This document shows positions 1-6,608 of a DNA stretch of 7,591 nucleotides, piece by piece. The stretch covers positions 1-7,591 of the forward strand of contig DATGLS010000009.1 in NCBI GenBank assembly GCA_035293985.1, read 5' to 3'. The position numbers and the translations under genes were made by a program. The stretch is from JAVDCA01 sp035293985. GTDB lineage: Bacteria; Pseudomonadota; Alphaproteobacteria; Rhizobiales; Xanthobacteraceae. Under the pieces are notes generated by a model. That model saw only the letters and a list, made by a program, of their open reading frames with translations, was not told the DNA's origin and ran no database searches. Each line of letters begins with the position of its first letter. Within the stretch, counting starts at the first letter, position 1.

Positions 1-184
1 TGAGAGATTGATCACCGACGTCTCAAGGCTTCGTCCCCACCTTTGCACGATCATCCCGCGACACACCTGCCGAGGCCAATGCCTCGGCAGAAAAACAATC
101 GCGCCTCATTGCTTGACAGGGGACATAAGAGCAATCTCGACTCGCAGGGGCATGATGAAGCAATCTCGACTCGCGGGGGCATGA
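1..184. other. Gene-free left edge with repeats
   Basis: I find no credible coding region here. Open frames on either strand lack a recognisable protein and translate repeat sequence. The stretch contains a 10-bp-stem hairpin, a 27-base direct duplication and the left part of a repeat element that continues into the Nudix gene. It lies downstream of the minus-strand Nudix gene, so it probably holds that gene's 3' untranslated region. Confidence 0.6.
67..90. repeat. Perfect hairpin, 10-bp stem
   Basis: The arms ctgccgaggc (67-76) and gcctcggcag (81-90) are perfect inverted copies around the loop caat. On the plus strand the hairpin is followed by aaaaac, so neither strand has the T-run expected after a canonical intrinsic terminator. 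It lies about 95 bases beyond the Nudix stop codon. It could act as a transcription or RNA-decay barrier for that transcript, but this is inference. Confidence 0.6.
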
Positions 185-225
185 TTATGGGGAGCGAGAC
201 TGCTTCGCTTCGCTCGCAATGACGC
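103..225. repeat. Putative REP/MITE-like element with short terminal inverted repeats
   Basis: The ends are gcctcattgc (103-112) and gcaatgacgc (216-225), inverted copies matching at 9 of 10 bases. The right end, read on the minus strand, begins gcgtcattgcgagcgaagcg, which resembles a short repeat family widely seen between genes in Bradyrhizobium-like genomes (recalled, not searched). The element overlaps the last codons of the Nudix gene and supplies its stop. It has no coding capacity of its own, so any mobility would depend on an enzyme encoded elsewhere. The outer boundaries are my reading of the inverted ends and could be wrong by several bases. Confidence 0.45.
130..185. repeat. 27-base direct repeat, two copies
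   Basis: Copies at 130-156 and 159-185 share 26 of 27 bases, with two bases between them, giving a 29-base period. Each begins agcaatctcgactcgc and ends ggggcatgat; the one difference is a/g at the 17th base. Both lie inside the 103-225 element and look like an internal tandem duplication. Two copies with a 2-base gap are not a CRISPR array. Confidence 0.7.
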
Positions 226-664
226 ATCGTTGATCCACCAGTGCAAAGGCCGCGCGCACGATATCGGCGAGGCCTTGCGTCGTCTTCAGCCCGGCGAGCT
301 CGTCCGGCAGGAGCCAACGCGCTTCGGCGAGCTCCTCGTTGAGCGCGATGTCGCCGGCGATCCAGCGCGCGGCGAAGGGGAGGATCACGAAATGGCGCTC
401 GATCTTGCCGTCACGGTCGCGCGTGATCGCCTCGCGGTAGCCGGCGAGCGCGAGCGGCGCGACGATGAGGGCGGTCTCCTCGCGCACCTCGCGGATCACC
501 GCCTCGTGCAGCGTCTCGCCGACCTCGACGCCGCCGCCCGGCAGGGTGAACAGGCCGTGCGCGGGCGCCCGCGCGCGGCGCACGATCAGGATGCGGCCGT
601 CGCGGATGATCGCGGCGCTGACCGCGAGGATAGGGCGGCTCGGGTACGATCGGCCTTCGGCCAC
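185..664 (-). CDS. Nudix hydrolase (NUDIX domain phosphohydrolase)
   Basis: This 159-residue cytosolic protein belongs to the Nudix family, which hydrolyses nucleoside diphosphates linked to another group, using Mg2+. The Nudix box spans residues 44-66: G44, E50, R58-E59, and metal-binding E62-E63 fit Gx5Ex7REUxEExGU, except that the penultimate Gly is Ala65. The fold starts at about residue 11 (PILAVSAAII) and ends near 145. The start is GTG at 664, chosen because GAGG lies six bases upstream and the domain begins right after. The last roughly 13 residues (CVIASEAKQSRSP) are translated from a repeat element and are probably not part of the ancestral protein. Substrate cannot be assigned: the length and lone domain fit small housekeeping members such as MutT-like or ADP-ribose-type enzymes. 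It follows the hypothetical gene on the same strand with a 72-base gap and could be co-transcribed with it. Confidence 0.92.
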   Translation of the reverse strand: MAEGRSYPSRPILAVSAAIIRDGRILIVRRARAPAHGLFTLPGGGVEVGETLHEAVIREVREETALIVAPLALAGYREAITRDRDGKIERHFVILPFAARWIAGDIALNEELAEARWLLPDELAGLKTTQGLADIVRAAFALVDQRCVIASEAKQSRSP

Positions 665-712
665 GGGCGTCCTCGTCTGCGGCGATTTTATCGAGGGCTG
701 CAGCGTAATCCG

Positions 713-730
713 ATTCCGCGGGAGCGGAAT
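713..730. repeat. Small intergenic hairpin, 7-bp stem
   Basis: The arms attccgc (713-719) and gcggaat (724-730) pair perfectly around a ggga loop. It begins seven bases past the stop of the 178-residue hypothetical gene and 49 bases before the Nudix start. No T-run follows on the minus strand, so a terminator role is doubtful. It may be an attenuating or RNA-processing hairpin between two co-directional genes. Confidence 0.45.
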
Positions 731-736
731 ACGCGT

Positions 737-1273
737 TCAGGCTTCGGCCGTATCGTCGAACAGGAGGTCGATCGCGTCCTGCAGGGCGGGCTCGTCGGAC
801 GCCTTGGTGCTGATCGGCTCGCCGTTGATGACCGCGCCGGCGCGTGCCACCAGCGGGCGCAGCCAGCGGGCGGTCGCCTCGGCGAGAATGCGGATGGTGT
901 CGGGCGTAAGGTCGCCCTTCATTCCGTCATGGGTGGCGATGAGGATCTTGCTCATCTGGTCGGCGACGTCGTCGAGTCGGCGACGGTAGGCCGGGTCGAC
1001 GGCCTCGTAGGCCGTGATTGCAAGATCCCGATGCTTGAAGCTCGAGGCGAGAAAGTGCTCGCGATAGCTCATCGGACGCCAGGCGAGGAAATCGTCCTTG
1101 CACTCGGGCGCCATCGGCAACATTTCGAGCAGCATGATGGCTTCGTTGAAATGGTTGAGGTAGTCGGTCGCGAGCCCGGTCGCCGGATTGATATTGGTGC
1201 CCTTGAGCTGCGCGAAATCGAAGCCCGCCGGGGTGGCGTCATTGGAAATCTGACACGGAGCGGACTGCGCCAT
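737..1273 (-). CDS. Conserved hypothetical protein, 178 aa
   Basis: I do not recognise a named family, though the sequence has the look of a conserved alphaproteobacterial protein. It is soluble: there is no signal peptide or membrane segment. The middle is rich in aromatic and acidic residues (TDYLNHFNEAIMLLEMLP at 36-53, then ECKDDFLAWRPMSYREHF at 57-74). Predicted helices follow to about residue 145, and the tail is acidic (LLFDDTAEA). The start is taken as ATG at 1273 (MAQSAPCQ). An upstream in-frame TTG at 1324 would add 17 residues but would run into the promoter region shared with the divergent SRAP gene. Conserved Cys7 and Cys58 are present, but no metal motif is evident. It points the same way as the Nudix gene, 72 bases away. 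Codon use and frame bias are those of a real gene. Confidence 0.75.
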   Translation of the reverse strand: MAQSAPCQISNDATPAGFDFAQLKGTNINPATGLATDYLNHFNEAIMLLEMLPMAPECKDDFLAWRPMSYREHFLASSFKHRDLAITAYEAVDPAYRRRLDDVADQMSKILIATHDGMKGDLTPDTIRILAEATARWLRPLVARAGAVINGEPISTKASDEPALQDAIDLLFDDTAEA

Positions 1274-1370
1274 GATGCTGTCTTGCCGTCTGACCCACCC
1301 TATTTGCGCTGCACTCTCTCCCAAGGGCGGTTAAAATCCCCCTTAAAACTTGGAAAATATTGAGGTTTTC
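1274..1370. promoter_or_regulatory. Divergent intergenic region with candidate SRAP promoter and RBS
   Basis: This 97-base spacer between divergent genes is AT-rich near SRAP. A possible -10 hexamer TAAAAT lies at 1332-1337, without a convincing -35. GAGG at 1362-1365 sits five bases before the SRAP ATG and fixes that start. The hexamer ttaaaa occurs twice (1331-1336 and 1343-1348). No alphaproteobacterial LexA box (GTTC/GAAC repeat) is visible, so SOS control of SRAP is not supported by sequence. Confidence 0.4.
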
Positions 1371-2111
1371 ATGTGCGGACGGTACGTCATCAAGACACCT
1401 CCGGATCTGATGCAGGAAGTCTTCAACTATTCCGAGCGGCCGAACTTCCCGCCGCGGTACAATATTGCCCCGACCCAGCCGGTTCCGATCGTGCGCCTCG
1501 ACAACGGCCGCCGCAGTTTCGCGCTGGTGCGCTGGGGCCTGATCCCATCGTGGGCCAGGGATCCGCGGGAACTCAGCCTGATGATCAATGCGCGCGCCGA
1601 ATCCGTGCTCGACAAGCCGGCCTTCCGCAATGCCATGAAGCGACGGCGCTGCCTGATCCCGGCCGACGGTTTTTACGAATGGAAGCAGGACGGCGACCGC
1701 CGGCGGCCGTTCTACGCCGCCGCCAAGGAGCTCGTCGCCTTCGCGGGCTTGTGGGAACCCTGGATTGGGCCGAACGGCGAGGAGATGGAGACGGCCTGCA
1801 TCATTACGACGCCTGCCAACCGCACGCTGCGCCCGCTGCATGATCGCATGCCCGCCGTGATCCCGCGCGCGGCCTTCGACATGTGGCTCGATGGCGGGAA
1901 CGTCGACGCCGACACCGCGGCCGCGCTGCTGGTGCCGGCACCGGAGGATATGTTCGCGGCGCACGAGATATCGACCGCGGTCAATCGCACCGCGAACGAC
2001 AATGCCGGCCTGATCGAGCCGGTGTTGCCGGGGGCGGAGGAGGCGACGCCGGCAAAGCCGGCGCGGCGCGCGAAGGCGAAGGCGGACGACGGGCAGGCAT
2101 CGCTGTTTTGA
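1371..2111 (+). CDS. SRAP domain abasic-site protein (YedK/HMCES family)
   Basis: SRAP proteins bind abasic sites in single-stranded DNA and form a covalent thiazolidine link through Cys2, shielding replication forks from strand breaks. This 246-residue protein starts MCGRY, so removal of Met1 exposes Cys2. Other active-site residues are in place: N73 (MINARAES), E103 (ADGFYEW) and H157 (PLHDRMPAVI). The WGLIPSWA block (55-62) is also typical. The start is ATG 1371, forced by the need for an N-terminal Cys and by GAGG five bases upstream; the TTG at 1350 would bury the Cys. The domain ends near residue 205. A basic, Ala/Lys-rich linker (about 224-240) follows and the protein ends GQASLF, which resembles a beta sliding clamp-binding peptide. 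It stands alone, divergent from the hypothetical gene and convergent with the FAD dehydrogenase. The older family name, SOS response-associated peptidase, reflects genomic context rather than proven peptidase activity. Confidence 0.96.
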   Translation: MCGRYVIKTPPDLMQEVFNYSERPNFPPRYNIAPTQPVPIVRLDNGRRSFALVRWGLIPSWARDPRELSLMINARAESVLDKPAFRNAMKRRRCLIPADGFYEWKQDGDRRRPFYAAAKELVAFAGLWEPWIGPNGEEMETACIITTPANRTLRPLHDRMPAVIPRAAFDMWLDGGNVDADTAAALLVPAPEDMFAAHEISTAVNRTANDNAGLIEPVLPGAEEATPAKPARRAKAKADDGQASLF

Positions 2112-2146
2112 ATGAGCGTGAGGTGAGCACGCTGCCCGCGCTCCCG

Positions 2147-2174
2147 CTCCCCTCGAGGGGCCCTTCAGGGGGAG
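2147..2174. repeat. GC-rich inverted repeat between convergent genes
   Basis: The 76-base gap between SRAP and the FAD dehydrogenase stops contains the 12-base perfect palindrome cccctcgagggg (2149-2160). Alternative arms ctcccc (2147-2152) and ggggag (2169-2174) could form a competing stem. Its position between two 3' ends suggests bidirectional termination, but no T-run follows on either strand. It may equally be a degenerate copy of a common intergenic repeat. Confidence 0.4.
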
Positions 2175-2187
2175 AAGGGGCGCGAGC

Positions 2188-3618
<1,431 letters not shown>

Positions 3619-3725
3619 TGCGGGCTCACGAGTGATGCGCCGGCCGGTGCCGGCTGCCCGCAACATGCGTCTGATGCGGCTGGCGTACAAGGGCACTGAA
3701 GCCGCGGCTGTTACCCTCCCGTCCA

Positions 3726-3751
3726 CGCAAGTCGGGCTTGCCCGACTTGCG
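3726..3751. repeat. Palindromic repeat, 12-bp arms with 2-base centre
   Basis: The arms cgcaagtcgggc (3726-3737) and gcccgacttgcg (3740-3751) are perfect inverted copies separated by tt. It resembles REP-type palindromes common between genes in this bacterial group. It lies 108 bases upstream of the FAD dehydrogenase start. No T-run follows on either strand. Confidence 0.75.
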
Positions 3752-3761
3752 CATTATTAAA

Positions 3762-3908
3762 CGTGGCGGGGAGGGTCGAGCGAGCGGCGAAGCCGTGAAG
3801 CGAGGGGTGGGGGGACTACGCTTGCTCCGAGTCTGCGGGGGGCGTTCGCCTCGCTTGCTCGCAGCAAGCGGCACCTCCCACCCCCACCCCCAACCCGTCC
3901 CCGCCACG
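3762..3908. repeat. Long nested inverted repeat (cruciform-forming intergenic repeat)
   Basis: The outer arms cgtggcggggagggt (3762-3776) and acccgtccccgccacg (3893-3908) are inverted copies differing by one inserted base. Inside them, G-rich 3804-3814 can pair with C-rich 3881-3891. Within that, cgcttgct (3852-3859) and agcaagcg (3863-3870) form a perfect 8-bp stem with a 3-base loop. The nested order allows one large folded structure. It reads as a multi-copy intergenic repeat rather than a gene; copy number cannot be seen here. Confidence 0.65.
3877..3896 (-). other. G-quadruplex motif on the minus strand
   Basis: Read on the minus strand, four G-runs (3, 5, 5 and 3 or more Gs) are separated by loops of 2, 1 and 1 bases. 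This satisfies the canonical G3+N1-7 rule. The minus strand is the coding sense of both flanking genes, so the motif would also be present in any RNA running past the Sua5 stop. Its C-rich complement is one arm of the inner stem of the surrounding inverted repeat, so quadruplex and hairpin would compete. Confidence 0.6.
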
Positions 3909-3929
3909 CCCTTCGCGCGCGGGGGGAGG

Positions 3930-3973
3930 GGAGCGAGAGAGGCGAGCAAGCGGAGCGAGAGAGCGGAGCAAGC
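3930..3973. repeat. 22-base tandem repeat, two copies
   Basis: Units at 3930-3951 and 3952-3973 match at 20 of 22 bases. Both begin ggagcgagaga and end gagcaagc. They lie seven bases beyond the Sua5 stop and look like the ragged edge of the intergenic repeat block. Confidence 0.6.
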
Positions 3974-3979
3974 GGCTCT

Positions 3980-4957
3980 TCAGCTCCGCGGCGCGGCGGC
4001 CCGCGCGAGGCGGTCGTTGATCGCTTCGCCAAGGCCCTCGCGCGGGATGGGCATGACGGCGATGCGGGCGATGCCGGCGCGGTCGAGCTCGCGCAGGTGG
4101 GAGAAAAGGTTGGCGGCGGCCTCGATCAGGTCGCGCCGCGCGGACAGGTTGAGCGTCGTTGCCTGCGCGGCGCCGGCCGGCAGGTCGGGGCCGAAGGCCA
4201 GCAGGGCCTCGCCGGGACGTACGTCGGCCGCATTGAGCCGCAGGGTCGCGTGCGGTGCATAATGGGACATCAGCATGCCGGGCCCGAGTGGCGCCTCGCC
4301 TTCGTCGACCGCGACCCGCGCCTCCCGCACGGGCCGGCCGAGCGCGCGCTCGATCGCGTCGCGCGGCACCCCGCCCGGGCGCAGCAGCGTCACGGCGCCG
4401 TCGAGACAGGCCAGCACCGTCGACTCGACGCCGACGCGCGTCGCGCCGCCATCGAGCACGAGGTCGATGCGATCGCCCAGGTCGGCCATGACATGATCCG
4501 CGCTGGTCGGCGAGACGTGGCCCGAGCGGTTGGCCGACGGCGCCACCACGGGCCGGCCGAGCGCCGCGATCAGCGCATGCGCGACCGGATGCGCCGGCAC
4601 GCGCACCGCGATGGTGTCGAGCCCGGAGGTCGCGAGATCGGCGACCGGACATTGCGGGGTCTTCGGCAGCACGATCGTCAGCGGCCCCGGCCAGAACGCC
4701 GCCGCGAGCGTTTCGGCGGCCGCATCGAATTGCGCGAGCGCGCGCGCCGCCGCCGTGTCGCCGACATGCGAGATCAGCGGATTGAACGCGGGCCGGCCTT
4801 TGGCGGCGTAGATGCCGGCGACCGCCGCCGCGTTGGTCGCATCGGCGCCGAGCCCGTAGACGGTCTCGGTCGGAAAGGCGACGAGCCCGCCGCGACGGAG
4901 GATGCGCGCGGCTTCCTCGATGGCGCCCGGCTCGCTCGCGTCTCTGAGGGTCGCCAT
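3980..4957 (-). CDS. L-threonylcarbamoyladenylate synthase (Sua5)
   Basis: The enzyme makes threonylcarbamoyl-AMP from threonine, bicarbonate and ATP. It is the first step of t6A formation at position 37 of tRNAs reading ANN codons; transfer to tRNA needs the TsaBDE complex. This 325-residue protein is the long Sua5 type, not the short TsaC type. The YrdC domain shows PTETVYGLG (29-37), KGRP (53-56), PGPLT (90-94), VRVP (118-121), APSANRSG (139-146) and GVEST (176-180). The linker motif GPGMLMSHYAP (225-235) leads into a Rossmann-like Sua5 domain to the end. The start is ATG 4957 (MATLRDA); the frame stays open further upstream only because it shadows the preceding gene. AAGG lies about nine bases before the ATG. 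It follows the MmgE/PrpD gene after 17 bases and is probably translated from the same mRNA. It is expected to be essential or nearly so. Confidence 0.96.
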   Translation of the reverse strand: MATLRDASEPGAIEEAARILRRGGLVAFPTETVYGLGADATNAAAVAGIYAAKGRPAFNPLISHVGDTAAARALAQFDAAAETLAAAFWPGPLTIVLPKTPQCPVADLATSGLDTIAVRVPAHPVAHALIAALGRPVVAPSANRSGHVSPTSADHVMADLGDRIDLVLDGGATRVGVESTVLACLDGAVTLLRPGGVPRDAIERALGRPVREARVAVDEGEAPLGPGMLMSHYAPHATLRLNAADVRPGEALLAFGPDLPAGAAQATTLNLSARRDLIEAAANLFSHLRELDRAGIARIAVMPIPREGLGEAINDRLARAAAPRS

Positions 4958-4974
4958 CCCGCCAACCTTGGCGC

Positions 4975-6360
4975 TCAAGCGGCCTTCGCGGCCGCCTCGA
5001 TGGCCAGCCAGTCGAGGCTCGTCTCGTGCTCGAGGTTCTGCAGCCGCGCAAAGACCCGCTCCATGGCGGCGGGCGGGCAGTGGCGGGTGAGCAGCATGAA
5101 GCGCTCGCGCAGGCCAGCCTGGTCGAGCGGGCTCTGCGGGGTGCCCTTGAAATCGTCGACGGTCCTCGTCAGCACCCGGCCGTCCTTCAATTCGACCGCG
5201 ACCTCGGCGCGCAGGGTCGCATGATCGTGGTGCCCGCCCGCGACCGAGATCGTCACGCGCTCGCAGAGCGAGCGGATCGCCGGATCGTTGAACGCGCTCT
5301 CGTCGTAGCTGCGCGGATCGCGCGGATCGCGCCAATGCGCGAGCGCGACGCTGAACGGGATCGAGTACTGGCACATCATCACGTCCTTTGGACGCGGGAT
5401 GTTGTTGACCTTGGCCATCTTCTCGTTGCCGGCGATGCGGATCGCGGCGACGTCGTCGCCGGAGAACTCGTGCGCGGCGCGCAGGTCGAGAATCGCCTGC
5501 ACCGAGGTGTGCGCCGAGATGTGGCAGGCGAAGCGCTTCATCAGGATGGTGCGGGTCGACCAAGTCTCATTGGAATCGTCCTCGCCGAGGCCGCGCGTGA
5601 GCTCGGCATCGTCGGCGTCGCGGCAGAAGACGCGCAGGAAGCCGTGCTCGCCCTCGATCACGCTCACCGGGCCCGTGAAGCCGTCGGCCGCGAGCCCCGC
5701 GGCGAGCACGCCGCTTTCCGCCGCGCGGCCGAGATGCAGCCGCTTGACCATGGCGCCGGTGCCGGAGCGGGCGAACTCCATCAGCCCGCCGGCGAGCGAG
5801 CCGGCGATCCCGAGCGCGTTGGTCATCTTCGCGGCATCGAAGCCGTACAGCTTGCCGACCGCGATCGCGCCGCCGAACGGCCCGGTGGTGCCGGGCGCGT
5901 GGAAGCCGCGCTGCTCGTTGGTGTGCCTGGTCGCCCGCCCGACGCGGATCATCACCTCGGCGCCGGCGACGAACGCGAGCAGGAGGTCGCGGCCCGAGAA
6001 GCCGCGCTCCTGCGCGACCGCGAGCCCGGGCGCCAGCAGGGTCGCGCCCGGATGCACACCCGCGCCGGGCGAGGTGAGGTTGTCGAGCTCGAACGCATGC
6101 GTGAGCGCGCCGTTGGCGAAGGCGGCCGCCGGCGCCGCGACCAGCGGCCCGCCGAGCCCGAGGATGCGGCTCTTGCCGCCGGGCCCGGCGCGGCGCGCCT
6201 GCGCGACGATCATCTGGCTCCACGGCAGGTCGTAGCCGAACACGATGGTGCCGACCGTGTCGACGATCGTGTTGCGGGCGCGCTCGATCACGTCCGCCGG
6301 GATGTCCTCGTAGCGCAGCTTGGCGGCATATTCGGCGAGCCGCACGGTCTCGTGAGCCAC
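4975..6360 (-). CDS. MmgE/PrpD family protein
   Basis: MmgE/PrpD proteins include 2-methylcitrate dehydratase (propionate catabolism) and cis-aconitate decarboxylase, plus many members of unknown substrate. This 461-residue protein covers the family in full: an N-terminal all-helical domain (about 1-265) and a smaller C-terminal alpha/beta domain. Residues lining the known active site are present: D93 and H103 (ELDN...GVHPG), H154 (RGFHAPGTTG), K206 (MVKRLH) and H280 or H284 (CHISAH). The start is GTG 6360, supported by AAGG eight bases upstream; an ATG is not available near this point. No prpB or prpC genes accompany it, so methylcitrate-cycle assignment is not supported. Many Hyphomicrobiales carry several paralogues of this family with untested substrates. 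It is the first gene of a likely operon with Sua5. A 6-bp inverted repeat lies about 40 bases upstream of its start. Confidence 0.92.
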   Translation of the reverse strand: MAHETVRLAEYAAKLRYEDIPADVIERARNTIVDTVGTIVFGYDLPWSQMIVAQARRAGPGGKSRILGLGGPLVAAPAAAFANGALTHAFELDNLTSPGAGVHPGATLLAPGLAVAQERGFSGRDLLLAFVAGAEVMIRVGRATRHTNEQRGFHAPGTTGPFGGAIAVGKLYGFDAAKMTNALGIAGSLAGGLMEFARSGTGAMVKRLHLGRAAESGVLAAGLAADGFTGPVSVIEGEHGFLRVFCRDADDAELTRGLGEDDSNETWSTRTILMKRFACHISAHTSVQAILDLRAAHEFSGDDVAAIRIAGNEKMAKVNNIPRPKDVMMCQYSIPFSVALAHWRDPRDPRSYDESAFNDPAIRSLCERVTISVAGGHHDHATLRAEVAVELKDGRVLTRTVDDFKGTPQSPLDQAGLRERFMLLTRHCPPAAMERVFARLQNLEHETSLDWLAIEAAAKAA

Positions 6361-6398
6361 GGCGTTGACCTTGCGTTTGATGGCGAATTACGCGGATT

Positions 6399-6415
6399 TT
6401 CGGCGGTGGGCCGAA
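6399..6415. promoter_or_regulatory. Candidate operator: 6-bp inverted repeat with 5-base spacer
   Basis: ttcggc (6399-6404) and gccgaa (6410-6415) are perfect inverted half-sites around ggtgg. It lies 39-55 bases upstream of the MmgE/PrpD start, where a dimeric repressor could act. A short palindrome of this size can arise by chance in GC-rich DNA. Confidence 0.25.
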
Positions 6416-6463
6416 GCATGATGGAGGCTTGGTAGCACCGTGAGGCGCGGGGCGCCATCGCGC

Positions 6464-6492
6464 TTGCGGGGTCCGGAGTGCTTGGCTATATA
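6464..6492 (+). promoter_or_regulatory. Promoter of tRNA-Pro
   Basis: A -35 box TTGCGG (6464-6469) is followed after exactly 17 bases by a -10 box TATATA (6487-6492). Transcription would start near 6499, about 11 bases before the mature tRNA. TATATA is the most AT-rich hexamer in the surrounding sequence. This fits the sigma-70 type promoter usual for stable RNA genes. Confidence 0.65.
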
Positions 6493-6509
6493 GCGCGGAC
6501 CAGCGACAT

Positions 6510-6586
6510 CGGAGCGTGGCTCAGCCTGGTAGAGCACCTCGTTCGGGACGAGGGGGTCGCAGGTTCAAATCCTGCCGCTCCGACCA
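6510..6586 (+). tRNA. tRNA-Pro (anticodon CGG)
   Basis: The 77-base gene folds into a full cloverleaf. Acceptor arms cggagcg (6510-6516) and cgctccg (6576-6582) pair at all seven positions, followed by A and an encoded CCA (6584-6586). The anticodon stem cctcg/cgagg encloses the loop ttcggga, giving anticodon CGG (6544-6546), which reads CCG codons. The T arm gcagg/cctgc has loop ttcaaat. The D arm pairs gctc with gagc. CCG is a heavily used Pro codon in GC-rich genomes like this one. Its 3' end is a typical target for tyrosine integrases, and a toxin-antitoxin module lies just beyond. Confidence 0.97.
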
Positions 6587-6608
6587 TTTCTCCAAAAACA
6601 TGCATGTA

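Larger units (their letters stand above)
3619..3979. other. Repeat-packed intergenic region between Sua5 and FAD dehydrogenase
   Basis: This 361-base stretch has no supportable gene. Frames through it translate low-complexity Arg/Pro/Ser sequence of the kind produced by Hyphomicrobiales intergenic repeats. It contains a 12-bp-arm palindrome, a long nested inverted repeat, a strong 8-bp hairpin, a G-quadruplex motif and a 22-base tandem pair. The promoter of the FAD dehydrogenase should lie in the part nearest 3619, but I cannot identify convincing -35/-10 boxes. Confidence 0.7.

Noticed and set aside
130..185. Possible CRISPR repeat pair
   Set aside because: Two copies are separated by only 2 bases, with no spacers and no cas genes.
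230..1363. Long plus-strand open frame opposite the Nudix and hypothetical genes
   Set aside because: It is antisense to two better-supported genes, rich in Arg/Ala/Gly without a recognisable domain, and explained by third-position GC bias.
1274..1370. LexA/SOS box for the SRAP gene
   Set aside because: No GTTC or GAAC direct-repeat pair of the alphaproteobacterial type is present in the spacer.
3738..4262. Small plus-strand frame across the repeat block and the Sua5 end
   Set aside because: It translates repeat sequence followed by the antisense of Sua5, with no domain or ribosome site.
4958..5563. In-frame upstream extension of Sua5 to give a 527-residue protein
   Set aside because: The extra N-terminus is the shifted frame of the MmgE/PrpD coding region. 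The Sua5 family start is at MATLRDA (4957).
5026..6435. 469-codon plus-strand open frame opposite the MmgE/PrpD gene
   Set aside because: It is an antisense shadow; the minus-strand frame has the full MmgE/PrpD sequence with active-site residues.
6598..6607. 10-base palindrome acatgcatgt between the tRNA and toxin stop
   Set aside because: It is too short to assign a role; chance occurrence or part of a weak convergent terminator are equally likely.
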